DNA of 64,000 nucleotides from Hyphomicrobium denitrificans 1NES1 (lineage in GTDB: Bacteria; Pseudomonadota; Alphaproteobacteria; Rhizobiales; Hyphomicrobiaceae), in NCBI RefSeq assembly GCF_000230975.2, contig NC_021172.1:1674001-1738000 (forward strand). The letters are read 5' to 3'. This document shows positions 18,345 to 26,698 of this stretch, one piece after another. The notes beneath the pieces are model-generated. The model worked only from the letters and a program-made list of their open reading frames with translations, searched no databases and had not been told where the DNA came from. Position 1 is the stretch's first letter. Every line of letters begins with the position of its first letter. Position numbers and translations under genes: made by a program.

Positions 18345-20624
18345 TCAGAAATGGCGGCTGACATAGCGGCGATAGACAAGAATGCTCGCCGGCAAAAAGA
18401 CCAAATCGGCGATAAGGGACGCAAGCAGCGTCACACCGCAGACGAAACCGAAGAGCCTGAGCGACGGGAGATCCGAGAAAACCGTCACGCCAAGGCCGAA
18501 TGCCAGCACAATTGTCGTCAGGATGATTGCCGGCCCGACGAGGACGCGCGCGTTGCGGATGGCGAGTTCGGGCGGCACGCCCGGCCTCTCTTCGAGCCGC
18601 AGCCGGTTCAGGAAGTGTATGAGCGCGTCGACGCCGAGACCGAAGACGACGAGCAGCGCCACGACAGACGCAAATTCCAGTCCACCGTTCAGATACCAGA
18701 GCAAGGCGCCCGATGCGACAACCGGAAACAGTCCGGGCAGCAGGCTGATGAACCCGACGAAGAACGAGCGGAACGCCAACGCCAAAAGCGCGCCGGCAAC
18801 CAGCACGCAGAGCGGGATGCTTTCATCAAGCTGCGAGATCATCCGGTAGCTGTTCCGGGCCGCGAGAGCTGGAAGGCCCGTCACTGAAATTTCGTATTGC
18901 GGATATTCCTTGCGGATCGGATCGAGCGCATGATCGACCTTCTCCACAAGAGGCAAAATCTGGCTCGCATCGACGTCGGGAAGCCGTCCCGTCACAAGAA
19001 CGGCGTCCTGCTCTTTCGCGATGAAGCGGCGCACCAGATGCTCAGGCAGAAGATTGACGTATTTCTTGATGGTCTCGACGTTATCGTCGCCGTTCTCGCG
19101 CAACCAGCGCCGGAGGCTTTCCAGCGACCAGACGTTGCCCAAACCCGCCGCCTTCTCCAGCGCGATATGCGTTTCCTCGATGACCTTCAGCGTCGCCGGA
19201 TCGTAGAGGCTCGCGCCGTTTTTCCATTGGATCATCACATGAAACGGATTGGCGCCGGTTAGCTTCGAATCGATGCGGCCCGTCGCGGCCAGCGCCTGCT
19301 CCCGGTCCGGGACCTGGTCGGCAAGCCGGTATCGCGGTTCGAGCTTCAGATGCAGAAATGCGAAGAAACCGAAAAGCGTGAATCCGAGCAGCGTATAGAG
19401 AACGGCATGCTCGACGACGCGATCGACGACCACGCCGACGAAGTTGCCAAGAGCGTCCATCATACGGTCGGCTGGCGTGTGCTCGCGTGCCAGCGTTTTC
19501 TCGTTGCGGATTAGCATGAGCGCCAGCAGCGGCAGCACGACGATCACGGCGATGAACGAAATGCCGACCGCCATGGCGCCCGCCTCACCGAACGTCCGGA
19601 TAAGGCCCGACTCGGAAAACAGCAGCGCCATGAACGACAGGAGCGCAGCACCGTGCGCGAGCACGCACGCGGGCCCCACGATGTTGATCGCAAATTTCAC
19701 GGCGTCGAGCTTGCTGTCTCCCTCGCGCAACCGGATGCGAATGGCTGAGACCATCTGCATGCTGTCGGCGAAGCCCATCACCATGATGAGCGGCGTCATG
19801 ACGTTCAGGAACAGATTGAGCTTGAATCCGAGCCAGCCCAGCAGGCCGAGCGACCACACAACCGCGATCACGGGCGGCAGGGCCGCAACGAGCATCAGCG
19901 AGACGCGCCGGAAGAAGATCGCTGCAATGGTCGCGCCGAACAGAAGACCAAGACCATTGTAGACGATCTGGTCGCGCTCGACCGAATTGCGGATTTCGAG
20001 CTGCATGACCGGCGCGCCGGCGAGCTTGACCGACAGGCCCGCCGGATTGAGGTCTTCCTTGGCGACGTTCTCGATGTCGCCGATAACCGTCTTCGCCGAT
20101 TTCTCCGCGACGACACCACGGTCGAGCGCGAGCACGATCAAGGCGAGCTGGCCGTCGTTGGAAAGGAATTTACCCTTGACGATATCGTTGTTTTTGAGCG
20201 CGGAGATGATTGCGTCGAAGGCAGCGGCATCCTTCGGGAGTTCGTCGGGCACGACAGGCGGTGCGTAGCCCGTCGCATCCGGCTTGCCGCGGGCCGAGAG
20301 CATCGAGACGATGCCGTCGACGCCGTCCGCCAGTTGCAAGTCAGCAGCAGCGTTGGCGAAGGCGGCGAGCCCTTCGCGCGTCAAAAGCTTCTTGCCCTCG
20401 ACGACGACCAGGACGTCGTACTCGCTCGACGGAAACCGCCGATCGATTTCTTCGTAAGTCTTGAACTCGGGCGTATTGGTCCGGAACAGCTCGGACAAGC
20501 TGTCGTCGACCTTCAACCGCATCAAACCAAATGCAGCAATGCAGGTAATGATCAGAACAATCAGGGCAGCGAACCACGGCGCACGGAGCCCAATCAGGCC
20601 CAGTTTGTTCAAACCCAGCGACAT
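18345..20624 (-). CDS. RND/MMPL superfamily exporter (HAE3-type)
   Basis: A membrane protein of about 759 residues with an N-terminal transmembrane helix, a large periplasmic loop (from about residue 40 to 240), a cluster of five or six helices, a second large loop and a C-terminal helix cluster, the duplicated layout of RND pumps. MVMGFADSMQMVSAIRIR and FGLGVDALIHFLNRLR are the paired conserved segments of the MMPL/HAE3 group, related to the hopanoid exporter HpnN. The frame is open upstream to 20954, but the ATG at 20624 (MSLGLNKLGLIGLRAPWFAA) gives the expected N-terminus. Substrates of such exporters are often lipids; none can be named here. Confidence 0.85.
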   Translation of the reverse strand: MSLGLNKLGLIGLRAPWFAALIVLIITCIAAFGLMRLKVDDSLSELFRTNTPEFKTYEEIDRRFPSSEYDVLVVVEGKKLLTREGLAAFANAAADLQLADGVDGIVSMLSARGKPDATGYAPPVVPDELPKDAAAFDAIISALKNNDIVKGKFLSNDGQLALIVLALDRGVVAEKSAKTVIGDIENVAKEDLNPAGLSVKLAGAPVMQLEIRNSVERDQIVYNGLGLLFGATIAAIFFRRVSLMLVAALPPVIAVVWSLGLLGWLGFKLNLFLNVMTPLIMVMGFADSMQMVSAIRIRLREGDSKLDAVKFAINIVGPACVLAHGAALLSFMALLFSESGLIRTFGEAGAMAVGISFIAVIVVLPLLALMLIRNEKTLAREHTPADRMMDALGNFVGVVVDRVVEHAVLYTLLGFTLFGFFAFLHLKLEPRYRLADQVPDREQALAATGRIDSKLTGANPFHVMIQWKNGASLYDPATLKVIEETHIALEKAAGLGNVWSLESLRRWLRENGDDNVETIKKYVNLLPEHLVRRFIAKEQDAVLVTGRLPDVDASQILPLVEKVDHALDPIRKEYPQYEISVTGLPALAARNSYRMISQLDESIPLCVLVAGALLALAFRSFFVGFISLLPGLFPVVASGALLWYLNGGLEFASVVALLVVFGLGVDALIHFLNRLRLEERPGVPPELAIRNARVLVGPAIILTTIVLAFGLGVTVFSDLPSLRLFGFVCGVTLLASLIADLVFLPASILVYRRYVSRHF

Positions 20625-20957
20625 TGGAAATGGTTGTGGCGGCTTCTGGAGCTGCAACCCGTCCTCCCGAGCGACCCCCGATCCAAGAAGTCGCGGGTCT
20701 GCGCCTTCCATTGTCGCACATGTTTTCGGCAGACATCGCATTTTGCAAGGGGCGAGCGCAAGGGTGCGTGGCGCTCGGGCAACGGTCAAACAACAGCTTT
20801 TGCTCGGCAGGGAACTCAGCGACTCTGGTCGGAGGTGCAGCGCTCCAAGCGCCCGTCTCCTTGGCCATCTGGCGTGCACCCCGAACGACGGCCCCGTTTC
20901 ACCGCGCCGCGCTTGACAGGTTCCCACAGCGCCTCGCATAAGGGCCGTCTTCAACCA
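20625..20957. other. Region between RND exporter and tRNA-Val
   Basis: No gene was recognised here. The exporter frame stays open across it, but the implied extra residues are low in complexity and not like a signal or membrane segment, so it is read as leader and promoter sequence. Confidence 0.5.
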
Positions 20958-21032
20958 GGGCGGTTAGCTCAGCGGTAGAGCACACGCTTCACACGCGTGG
21001 GGTCACAGGTTCAATCCCTGTACCGCCCACCA
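20958..21032 (+). tRNA. tRNA-Val (anticodon CAC)
   Basis: A full cloverleaf of 75 bases including the encoded CCA. Acceptor arms GGGCGGT/ACCGCCC pair; the D stem GCTC/GAGC, the anticodon stem CACGC/GCGTG with loop TTCACAC, and the T stem ACAGG/CCTGT with TTCAATC loop are all present. The anticodon CAC reads GTG codons. Confidence 0.97.
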
Positions 21033-21147
21033 TTCTCCAACAGTCGCTCACAAAAAACTGCGTTCGCTGACGCGATTTGTATCCGGCAGCTCCGAATTTG
21101 GCCATGAAGCCGCGCCACCAGTGAAGTTGGGGACGAGGGAGAACGAA

Positions 21148-21696
21148 ATGTCACTGAAAGGTATAACCGTCGCGCTGCTCGCGCTCGCGGCCGTCGTCAT
21201 CACGGCACCTCAAGGCAAGGCCGCATCGGCACCGGAAATCGATGCTGGCGTCGATGCGACGCTCGACACGTTTTTCTATCAGGTTCGGGGGGCTCGGGAG
21301 CTGGCGCACAAGGCAGTCGGCATTCTCGTCTTTCCGTCCGTCGTCAAAGCCGGATTCGGATTCGGCGGCGAATACGGCGAAGGTGCCCTCCGCATTCATG
21401 GCCGGACAGCCGGCTATTACAACAACGTCTCGGCATCGTTCGGTTTTCAGCTTGGCGTACAATCGCGCTCGGTCGTCATCATGTTCATGACCCCGCAGGC
21501 GCTTGACCAATTCCGCCGGACGTCCGGATGGAAAGTCGGCGTCGACGGTTCGGTGGCAATCATTACCGTTGGCGTCGGTGGATCCGTCGACTCCAACAAG
21601 ATCACGAGTCCCGTCGTCGGCTTCATCCTCGATCCCCAAGGGCTGATGTATAACCTGACGCTCGAAGGCTCGAAAATATCGCGTATATCGCGCTGA
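21148..21696 (+). CDS. Exported SYLF (Ysc84) domain lipid-binding protein
   Basis: A protein of about 182 residues with a signal peptide (LKGITVALLALAAVVITAP) and a SYLF domain: AVGILVFPSVVKAGFGFGGEYGEGAL, then FGFQLGVQSRSVVIMFMT, and WKVGVDGSVAIITVGVGGS. Eukaryotic SYLF domains bind phosphoinositides; bacterial ones are exported and of unknown function, often linked with envelope or cell aggregation. The ATG at 21148 has a GGGAG site upstream; ATG 21121 would lengthen it by nine residues. Confidence 0.85.
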   Translation: MSLKGITVALLALAAVVITAPQGKAASAPEIDAGVDATLDTFFYQVRGARELAHKAVGILVFPSVVKAGFGFGGEYGEGALRIHGRTAGYYNNVSASFGFQLGVQSRSVVIMFMTPQALDQFRRTSGWKVGVDGSVAIITVGVGGSVDSNKITSPVVGFILDPQGLMYNLTLEGSKISRISR

Positions 21697-21803
21697 CCTA
21701 TCTCGCGCAGCCGCGATGTAACGGGCCCGTCGGCGATGACGTATGGAAGGTGAAGGTGTCCGAACTCGATTTGGGCACCTCGATTCCATAATGGAGCGCT
21801 TTC

Positions 21804-22547
21804 ATGGCGTCACCGTCGTCAAAGCAGACAGGCCCGCGCGCGCCTTGGCAGCGCCGACTGTTCATTGCCGCGGCGTCAACCCTTGCGGCGGTCGGCGTCT
21901 TTGCCGCTTCCTATTCCTCGGCCGAGGAAGGCCGACCGATCCCTCCTCCGGCGCTCGATGAACCGCTCAAGAGCGACGTGGAAACCGCCGTATTCGCGGG
22001 CGGCTGCTTTTGGGGGGTTCAAGGCGTCTTTCAGCACGTCGCTGGCGTGAAGGAGGCCATCTCCGGGTATGCGGGCGGCAGACAAGAGGATGCGCACTAT
22101 CAGATCGTCGGCACGGGACGGACTGGACATGCAGAATCGGTTCGCGTCACCTTCGATCCGAGGAAGGTGAGCTACGGGCGCCTGTTGCAGATCTACTTTT
22201 CAGTTGCGCACGACCCGACCGAACTCAACCGGCAAGGGCCGGACCGCGGCACGCAATACCGCTCGACAATTTTTCCGGCGTCGGATGAACAGGCCAAGGT
22301 CGCCAAAGCTTACATCGCGCAGCTTGATGCCGCGCATGTATTCTCAAAGCCGATCGCAACCACCGTCGAGCCCGGCCGCAGCTTCTATCCCGCCGAGAGC
22401 TATCATCAGAATTTCCTGACGCTGAATCCGACTTATCCTTACATCGTCATCAACGACATGCCGAAGATCGAGACCTTGAAGCGGCTTTATCCCGAAGCCT
22501 ACCGTGTTGATCCAGTGCTCGTCGCCGTTGCGAAGCCGACGAACTGA
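21804..22547 (+). CDS. msrA: Peptide-methionine (S)-S-oxide reductase, exported
   Basis: A 247-residue MsrA that repairs methionine-S-sulfoxide. The catalytic Cys68 is in VFAGGCFWGVQG; SGYAGG and the GTQYRSTIF and AESYHQNF motifs follow. About 60 residues precede the domain, including a hydrophobic stretch after QRRLFIAAASTLAAVGVFAA that resembles a Tat signal, so the enzyme is probably periplasmic or membrane anchored. The C-terminus lacks an MsrB domain and no msrB is nearby. It is 107 bases from the SYLF gene on the same strand. Confidence 0.93.
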   Translation: MASPSSKQTGPRAPWQRRLFIAAASTLAAVGVFAASYSSAEEGRPIPPPALDEPLKSDVETAVFAGGCFWGVQGVFQHVAGVKEAISGYAGGRQEDAHYQIVGTGRTGHAESVRVTFDPRKVSYGRLLQIYFSVAHDPTELNRQGPDRGTQYRSTIFPASDEQAKVAKAYIAQLDAAHVFSKPIATTVEPGRSFYPAESYHQNFLTLNPTYPYIVINDMPKIETLKRLYPEAYRVDPVLVAVAKPTN

Positions 22548-22572
22548 GGGATGCCGTCTCTCCCTTCACGTC

Positions 22573-22596
22573 ATGGCCGCCCTCCGAGGCGGCCAT
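22573..22596. repeat. ATGGCCGCC palindromic repeat
   Basis: A 9-base perfect inverted repeat ATGGCCGCC with loop CTCCGA, in the convergent gap between msrA and the PLP decarboxylase. It is the second copy of the element at 4782-4801, sharing the flanks GTC before and CCA after. Confidence 0.75.
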
Positions 22597-22634
22597 CCAG
22601 GAGCAAGCGCTATCGTTGGAACAAGTAGCTCTGG

Positions 22635-22657
22635 ATGGCCGGGTCAAGCCCGGCCAT
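22635..22657. repeat. ATGGCCGGG/CCCGGCCAT hairpin repeat
   Basis: A 9-base perfect stem ATGGCCGGG with loop TCAAG. The GGATGGCCGGGTCAAGCCC core is the widespread alphaproteobacterial intergenic palindrome. It lies 39 bases after the ATGGCCGCC hairpin, so the pair forms a two-stem composite at the end of two convergent genes. Confidence 0.75.
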
Positions 22658-22680
22658 GGAGTAAGGGATGTCGCAAGCGT

Positions 22681-23859
22681 TCAGGCGTTGCGTGCGACGG
22701 GCGCAAGTTCTTCCGCATAGATCGAATACATCGGCTCGTCCTGCAGGATGACGTCGGCGTATTGGCCGTAGCCGTTGAAGCGCGTCGCCAAAGCCCGGCC
22801 GTAAGCGCCGATATTGCCAATCTCGATGTAATCGCCTTCGCGAACCGAGCGCGGCAGCATGAACGGTCCCTTCATGCGATCGATCGAATCGCAGGTCGGA
22901 CCCCAGAACTCGAACGGCTCAAGCGGCTCGTTCGGATCAAGCCCCTCGCGGATCAGGCGCACCGGAAAAACGAAGCCCATGTGCGCGCTATCGAACAGCG
23001 CACCATAGCCACCGTCGTTGATGAAAAGCTGGTTGCCGGATTTCCTGAGATCGACCTTGACGATCAGGCTTTCGGCCTCTGCGACGAGGGCCCGCCCCGG
23101 CTCACAGATCAGGCGGCAATGCTCGGTCACCGGCATCTTGGCCATCGATGCCTTGATGACGTCAATGAAGTCGGAAAGCCGCGCCGGCACACTATCGGTG
23201 TAACGCGACGGGAATCCGCCTCCGATGTCGATCGCATCGACAACGACGCCAGCTTTGACGATGAGCTTCTTGGCTTCCTCAAATGCCATGCCGTAGGCGT
23301 CAGGCGTCGTCGTCTGTGAGCCGACGTGGAACGTGATGCCAAGTTCATCGGCGACCTGCCGCGTCTTGACGAGCAGACGCTGCGCTTTCTGGCCGGTAAC
23401 GCCGAACTTATGTTCGAGCGGCACACGGCTGTTCTTCGCCGGCACGGAGATGCGAACGAACAGTTCGAGATCCTTGGCGCCTTCCGTCTCCTCGACGATC
23501 TTCTGCAGTTCCTCTTCGGTGTCGAGGGCAAAGCACTTGATGTCATAATCGAAGTAGGCGCGGCGAATGGCGTAACGCGATTTGACCGGGTGCATGAAGT
23601 GCAAGCGCACGCCGGGAATGGTCGCGGCATCTTCAAGCTCGGCTACGGAAGCGACGTCGAACTGCGTAATCCCGGCGCCATAGAGCGCACCGAGCAGAAA
23701 CACAGAGCTGTTCGCCTTGTAAGCATAAGCGACTTCGCCGGGAAAATTCTTGATGAACCAGCGCGCTGCGCGACCAGCCGCGTGTGGGCGTGCAGCGAAG
23801 ACCGGACCTTCCGGCTTCATTTCCGTCACCATCTCAAGCGCGGTTGCGAATTTCTCCAT
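22681..23859 (-). CDS. Type III PLP-dependent decarboxylase (ornithine/lysine decarboxylase)
   Basis: A protein of about 392 residues of the alanine-racemase-fold decarboxylase family that makes putrescine (or cadaverine) from ornithine (or lysine). The PLP lysine is Lys48 in VAYAYKANSS. GGGFPSRY binds the phosphate, CEPGRALVAEAESLI follows, and the active-site cysteine is in FWGPTCDSIDRM near residue 325. The ATG at 23859 was chosen because a perfect AGGAGG lies at 23870-23875; the open frame extends to 23949. Specificity between ornithine and lysine cannot be settled by eye. No other polyamine gene is adjacent. Confidence 0.92.
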   Translation of the reverse strand: MEKFATALEMVTEMKPEGPVFAARPHAAGRAARWFIKNFPGEVAYAYKANSSVFLLGALYGAGITQFDVASVAELEDAATIPGVRLHFMHPVKSRYAIRRAYFDYDIKCFALDTEEELQKIVEETEGAKDLELFVRISVPAKNSRVPLEHKFGVTGQKAQRLLVKTRQVADELGITFHVGSQTTTPDAYGMAFEEAKKLIVKAGVVVDAIDIGGGFPSRYTDSVPARLSDFIDVIKASMAKMPVTEHCRLICEPGRALVAEAESLIVKVDLRKSGNQLFINDGGYGALFDSAHMGFVFPVRLIREGLDPNEPLEPFEFWGPTCDSIDRMKGPFMLPRSVREGDYIEIGNIGAYGRALATRFNGYGQYADVILQDEPMYSIYAEELAPVARNA

Positions 23860-24085
23860 CGCGAAAGAACCTCCTGAAGAAGGACCATCCGTGTTGGTCT
23901 GCGGCGGCCGAGCGGTGCCCACTTTCCTTGCGGCGATAAAGGCCTGCATTTAGGTGCCGTCGCCACACATGTAAAGGTCTTTGCGCCGGACACGTTCTGT
24001 TGCCGTCGAATTGGCTTTCTTTATGCGATCACGGTTGGCGACCCTATTGTCATACCCATGTCGCAGTTCTGCTGCCGGCGAGCGG

Positions 24086-26503
24086 CTAGCCCGGCCCGAG
24101 AACCAGAACGGCGCGACCGTCTCTTAACGGCTTGTCGGTCGGAACATCGGGACGAAGCGGCTCGATGCGCTCACCTCGGTCTCGCCGCCGCTTCAACGCA
24201 CCGGAGCGTGCGAAACGCGCTCGTTCCGCCTTTTCAGGACTCACTCGCAATTCCCATTCCGTCACGAGCGTGTCCTCGATGAAGTTCTCCCAATTGCCGA
24301 GCGCGGTGAAACGCTGGTGCTCGAAATCGTGCTCGATCCCGATTGGCGGCGTCGCGCTGGTCGAGCATCGTGCCAGAAGCGTCTCGCTGCCCTCCGATTT
24401 ATAGCGTAGCTGAAACGGTGCTTCCGCTGGTGGAATGCTGACAGGCTTTGCCGCAGATAGCAGGTTGTCCGGCTCGAAATCGTTTGGAAAAAGGACGGTC
24501 GCGACACCGGCCGCATCGACGCTGATGACCGTCAGATAACAATCGTTATCAGCCTCGACCTTGACGGTCACAAGATCACCCGGAACGGGGCGCGGCTTGT
24601 CCAGCCACATGCTGAGCCCGATATCGGATTTAGTGTCGTGCAAGAACCCGCCGGCCTTCGCGACAGCAGCCGACGGCTCGTCGATGCCCTTCAGAAGTGA
24701 GAACAGCCGCTCCAACTCGGAACGCGACAAGACGCCATGCAAGAGACGCCGCGCGAGCGGGGCAGCGGCGCCCCTGGCGTCCGTCAATTCGTTCAGGAAA
24801 GCGTCGCGTTTCATGTCCGTTTGAGCGAGCGCCGTCTCAAAATCGGCGCCCTCGCGATAACGTCCGGCAAGCCCCGTCACGAGTTCCTCTCCACGGATGC
24901 GCGCCTCGGGGCCGATGCCGACACTTTTCACCGCAAGGTGATACCGGTCACGGCTGCCGATCAATAAGAGCGTGTTTTCGCTGTCGGTGCCGAAAAGGCG
25001 AAGGGCCCTTGCGCGGCTTGGGCTTGGCGGCGCCGTGGCGTCCGCCGCAGTTTTGAAATCGTCCTTGGCTTCGACCAAGCCATCGCTATGGCAGGCGAAG
25101 CATCTGACGCCCGCTTTCGTCGTCGGTTCGACCGCATCGGCTTCGACGCCTGCATACGGTTTTTCGATGCCGGGAAGAACGCGGTCGATACGGTTCCCTG
25201 CGGCGTCATAGACCGCGAATGCAAAAAAGCCGTTGGGCAGCACGTAAAGCGCGCGGATTTCGTCTGGCTTGAAGGGCGTCTGACCGAACAGCGCCGATTT
25301 CGGACCTTGCGGATGCTCGAAGATATCCTGATCACCCGCGCTTGTTGCAAAATCGTAGACAAGCCAAAGTCCGCCGCGCGCGCCGGGATGGCGTTCGATC
25401 AGACGATTGCCGCGGGTCACGGCGCTCGTCTTGACGGCGATGCGGCGCGCCGCCGCCGTCTTGATGCTCTGCTCTATATCGACGCCATTCAGCCTGGCGA
25501 GGTCTGCAAGCTTCTCAGGAATACCGAGCAGTTCGTAATAGAGTGGCGCCTCCCCGGCAGCTGCCGCCAGCCAGTCGCCGTTGACGATCACAACTTTTGT
25601 CTTGGCAATTCTCAGAACATCGGCGGTCACATGGTGCACGAGTGTCGGCGGATAGGCGCGCTCGATCTGCGCCCATCGGCCGGCGTCCCAGCCGAAGTCC
25701 GCCATACGGAAAGAAAAAACCGTGCCCTCGGCGTTGAGCGGCGTCAGCTTTACGGGCTCAGCCGCTGAGGACAGCGAATTCATCAGCTTGTTCAGCGCCT
25801 CGGTGTAGGCCGACATTTCGGCCGGCGTCGCACAGGAGTTGTAGAGGTTTGCAAGTGAAATGAAGCGCACGTCTCCGCCCTGGTCGCGCTCCAGGCGCTG
25901 CGCGTCGCGCATCATCTTGTCCATGTCTTCGGGCCGGACCGGTTCCCGCGGGGAACATCTTTGCGCCGAGGACGGCAAATCCTTGATCCAGCCGCGAATG
26001 CTCTCGATATCCTCGGGCTGCGGCTCGGCGGTCACCGGACCGCCGGTAAAGACGTCGAGCGGAGCGTGCCGGGTTTCCAGCACATCATAAAGGCGTGATG
26101 CATCGGGCAGGCCGGGCTTCACCAGCACTGGATCGCGCGCGAGTTCATCGATTGCGAGAATGTTTGCCAACCCGCCGGAGGCCAGCGGCCGTTCGAGGCG
26201 TCCCGATTGATGGCAGCGGGCACAGTACGTTTCGAGCATATCATAGGCCTTGGCGGCGCGCGGCTCATCCGGACGCAGCGGTACGCCCGTGGCCTGCTTG
26301 CCGGTTGGCCGTTGACCGGCGACGCTCGGGTTGGGAGGAAGTGCGGGATCGGCGGCGAAAGCCGCGCCAGTACCAGCATACGCAAGCGCCGCCAGCCCGA
26401 GCGCCCCAATAAGCGCGTGCTTCAGAAATTTTACAATCGCGCGCTGCAATGTACCCCCAGACCCTCGTCTCCCATCCGCAGTCCCCGCCGTCCCTACGGC
26501 CAT
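24086..26503 (-). CDS. Exported DUF4384 protein with two CXXCH haem motifs
   Basis: An 805-residue protein. A signal sequence lies around residues 27-50 (ALIGALGLAALAYAGTGAAFA). Two covalent haem-c motifs are present: CARCH at residues 94-98 and CFACH near residue 467. A DUF4384 domain follows at about residues 620-720 (GLSMWLDKPRPVPGDLVTVK, then DNDCYLTVISVDAAGVATVLFPN). The C-terminus is basic. The architecture suggests a periplasmic dihaem protein with a beta-sandwich domain otherwise seen in serine/threonine kinase-linked and caspase-like proteins. Electron partners are unknown. The start is uncertain because the first 25 residues are poorly characteristic. It diverges from the ABC exporter. 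Confidence 0.75.
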   Translation of the reverse strand: MAVGTAGTADGRRGSGGTLQRAIVKFLKHALIGALGLAALAYAGTGAAFAADPALPPNPSVAGQRPTGKQATGVPLRPDEPRAAKAYDMLETYCARCHQSGRLERPLASGGLANILAIDELARDPVLVKPGLPDASRLYDVLETRHAPLDVFTGGPVTAEPQPEDIESIRGWIKDLPSSAQRCSPREPVRPEDMDKMMRDAQRLERDQGGDVRFISLANLYNSCATPAEMSAYTEALNKLMNSLSSAAEPVKLTPLNAEGTVFSFRMADFGWDAGRWAQIERAYPPTLVHHVTADVLRIAKTKVVIVNGDWLAAAAGEAPLYYELLGIPEKLADLARLNGVDIEQSIKTAAARRIAVKTSAVTRGNRLIERHPGARGGLWLVYDFATSAGDQDIFEHPQGPKSALFGQTPFKPDEIRALYVLPNGFFAFAVYDAAGNRIDRVLPGIEKPYAGVEADAVEPTTKAGVRCFACHSDGLVEAKDDFKTAADATAPPSPSRARALRLFGTDSENTLLLIGSRDRYHLAVKSVGIGPEARIRGEELVTGLAGRYREGADFETALAQTDMKRDAFLNELTDARGAAAPLARRLLHGVLSRSELERLFSLLKGIDEPSAAVAKAGGFLHDTKSDIGLSMWLDKPRPVPGDLVTVKVEADNDCYLTVISVDAAGVATVLFPNDFEPDNLLSAAKPVSIPPAEAPFQLRYKSEGSETLLARCSTSATPPIGIEHDFEHQRFTALGNWENFIEDTLVTEWELRVSPEKAERARFARSGALKRRRDRGERIEPLRPDVPTDKPLRDGRAVLVLGPG

Positions 26504-26570
26504 CGCGCGGCACCATAGTGGCGCGCCGCCCTTGCCGCCAATGACCCAAAATCGGGTGGATCAAATAGCC

Positions 26571-26600
26571 TTGGGATGCCTGGGAGGGGGATGCCTGGGA
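26571..26600. repeat. Perfect 15-bp tandem duplication
   Basis: GGGATGCCTGGGAGG occurs twice in direct tandem at 26571-26585 and 26586-26600. It lies in the divergent promoter region between the DUF4384 gene and the ABC exporter, about 100 bases upstream of the exporter start. Confidence 0.9.
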
Positions 26601-26698
26601 GGCGCCGCGACGAAACGCGTCGCATCCACACTTGAACCTAGGCTGGAACCAGAAGTTAGCCACCTAGGTTTGGGCTACGCGTGGATGGAAACGGCTGC

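Noticed and set aside
18345..20954. Longer reading of the RND exporter starting near 20954
   Set aside because: The first 110 residues it adds do not look like membrane or signal sequence and run close to the tRNA; the ATG at 20624 gives the expected start.
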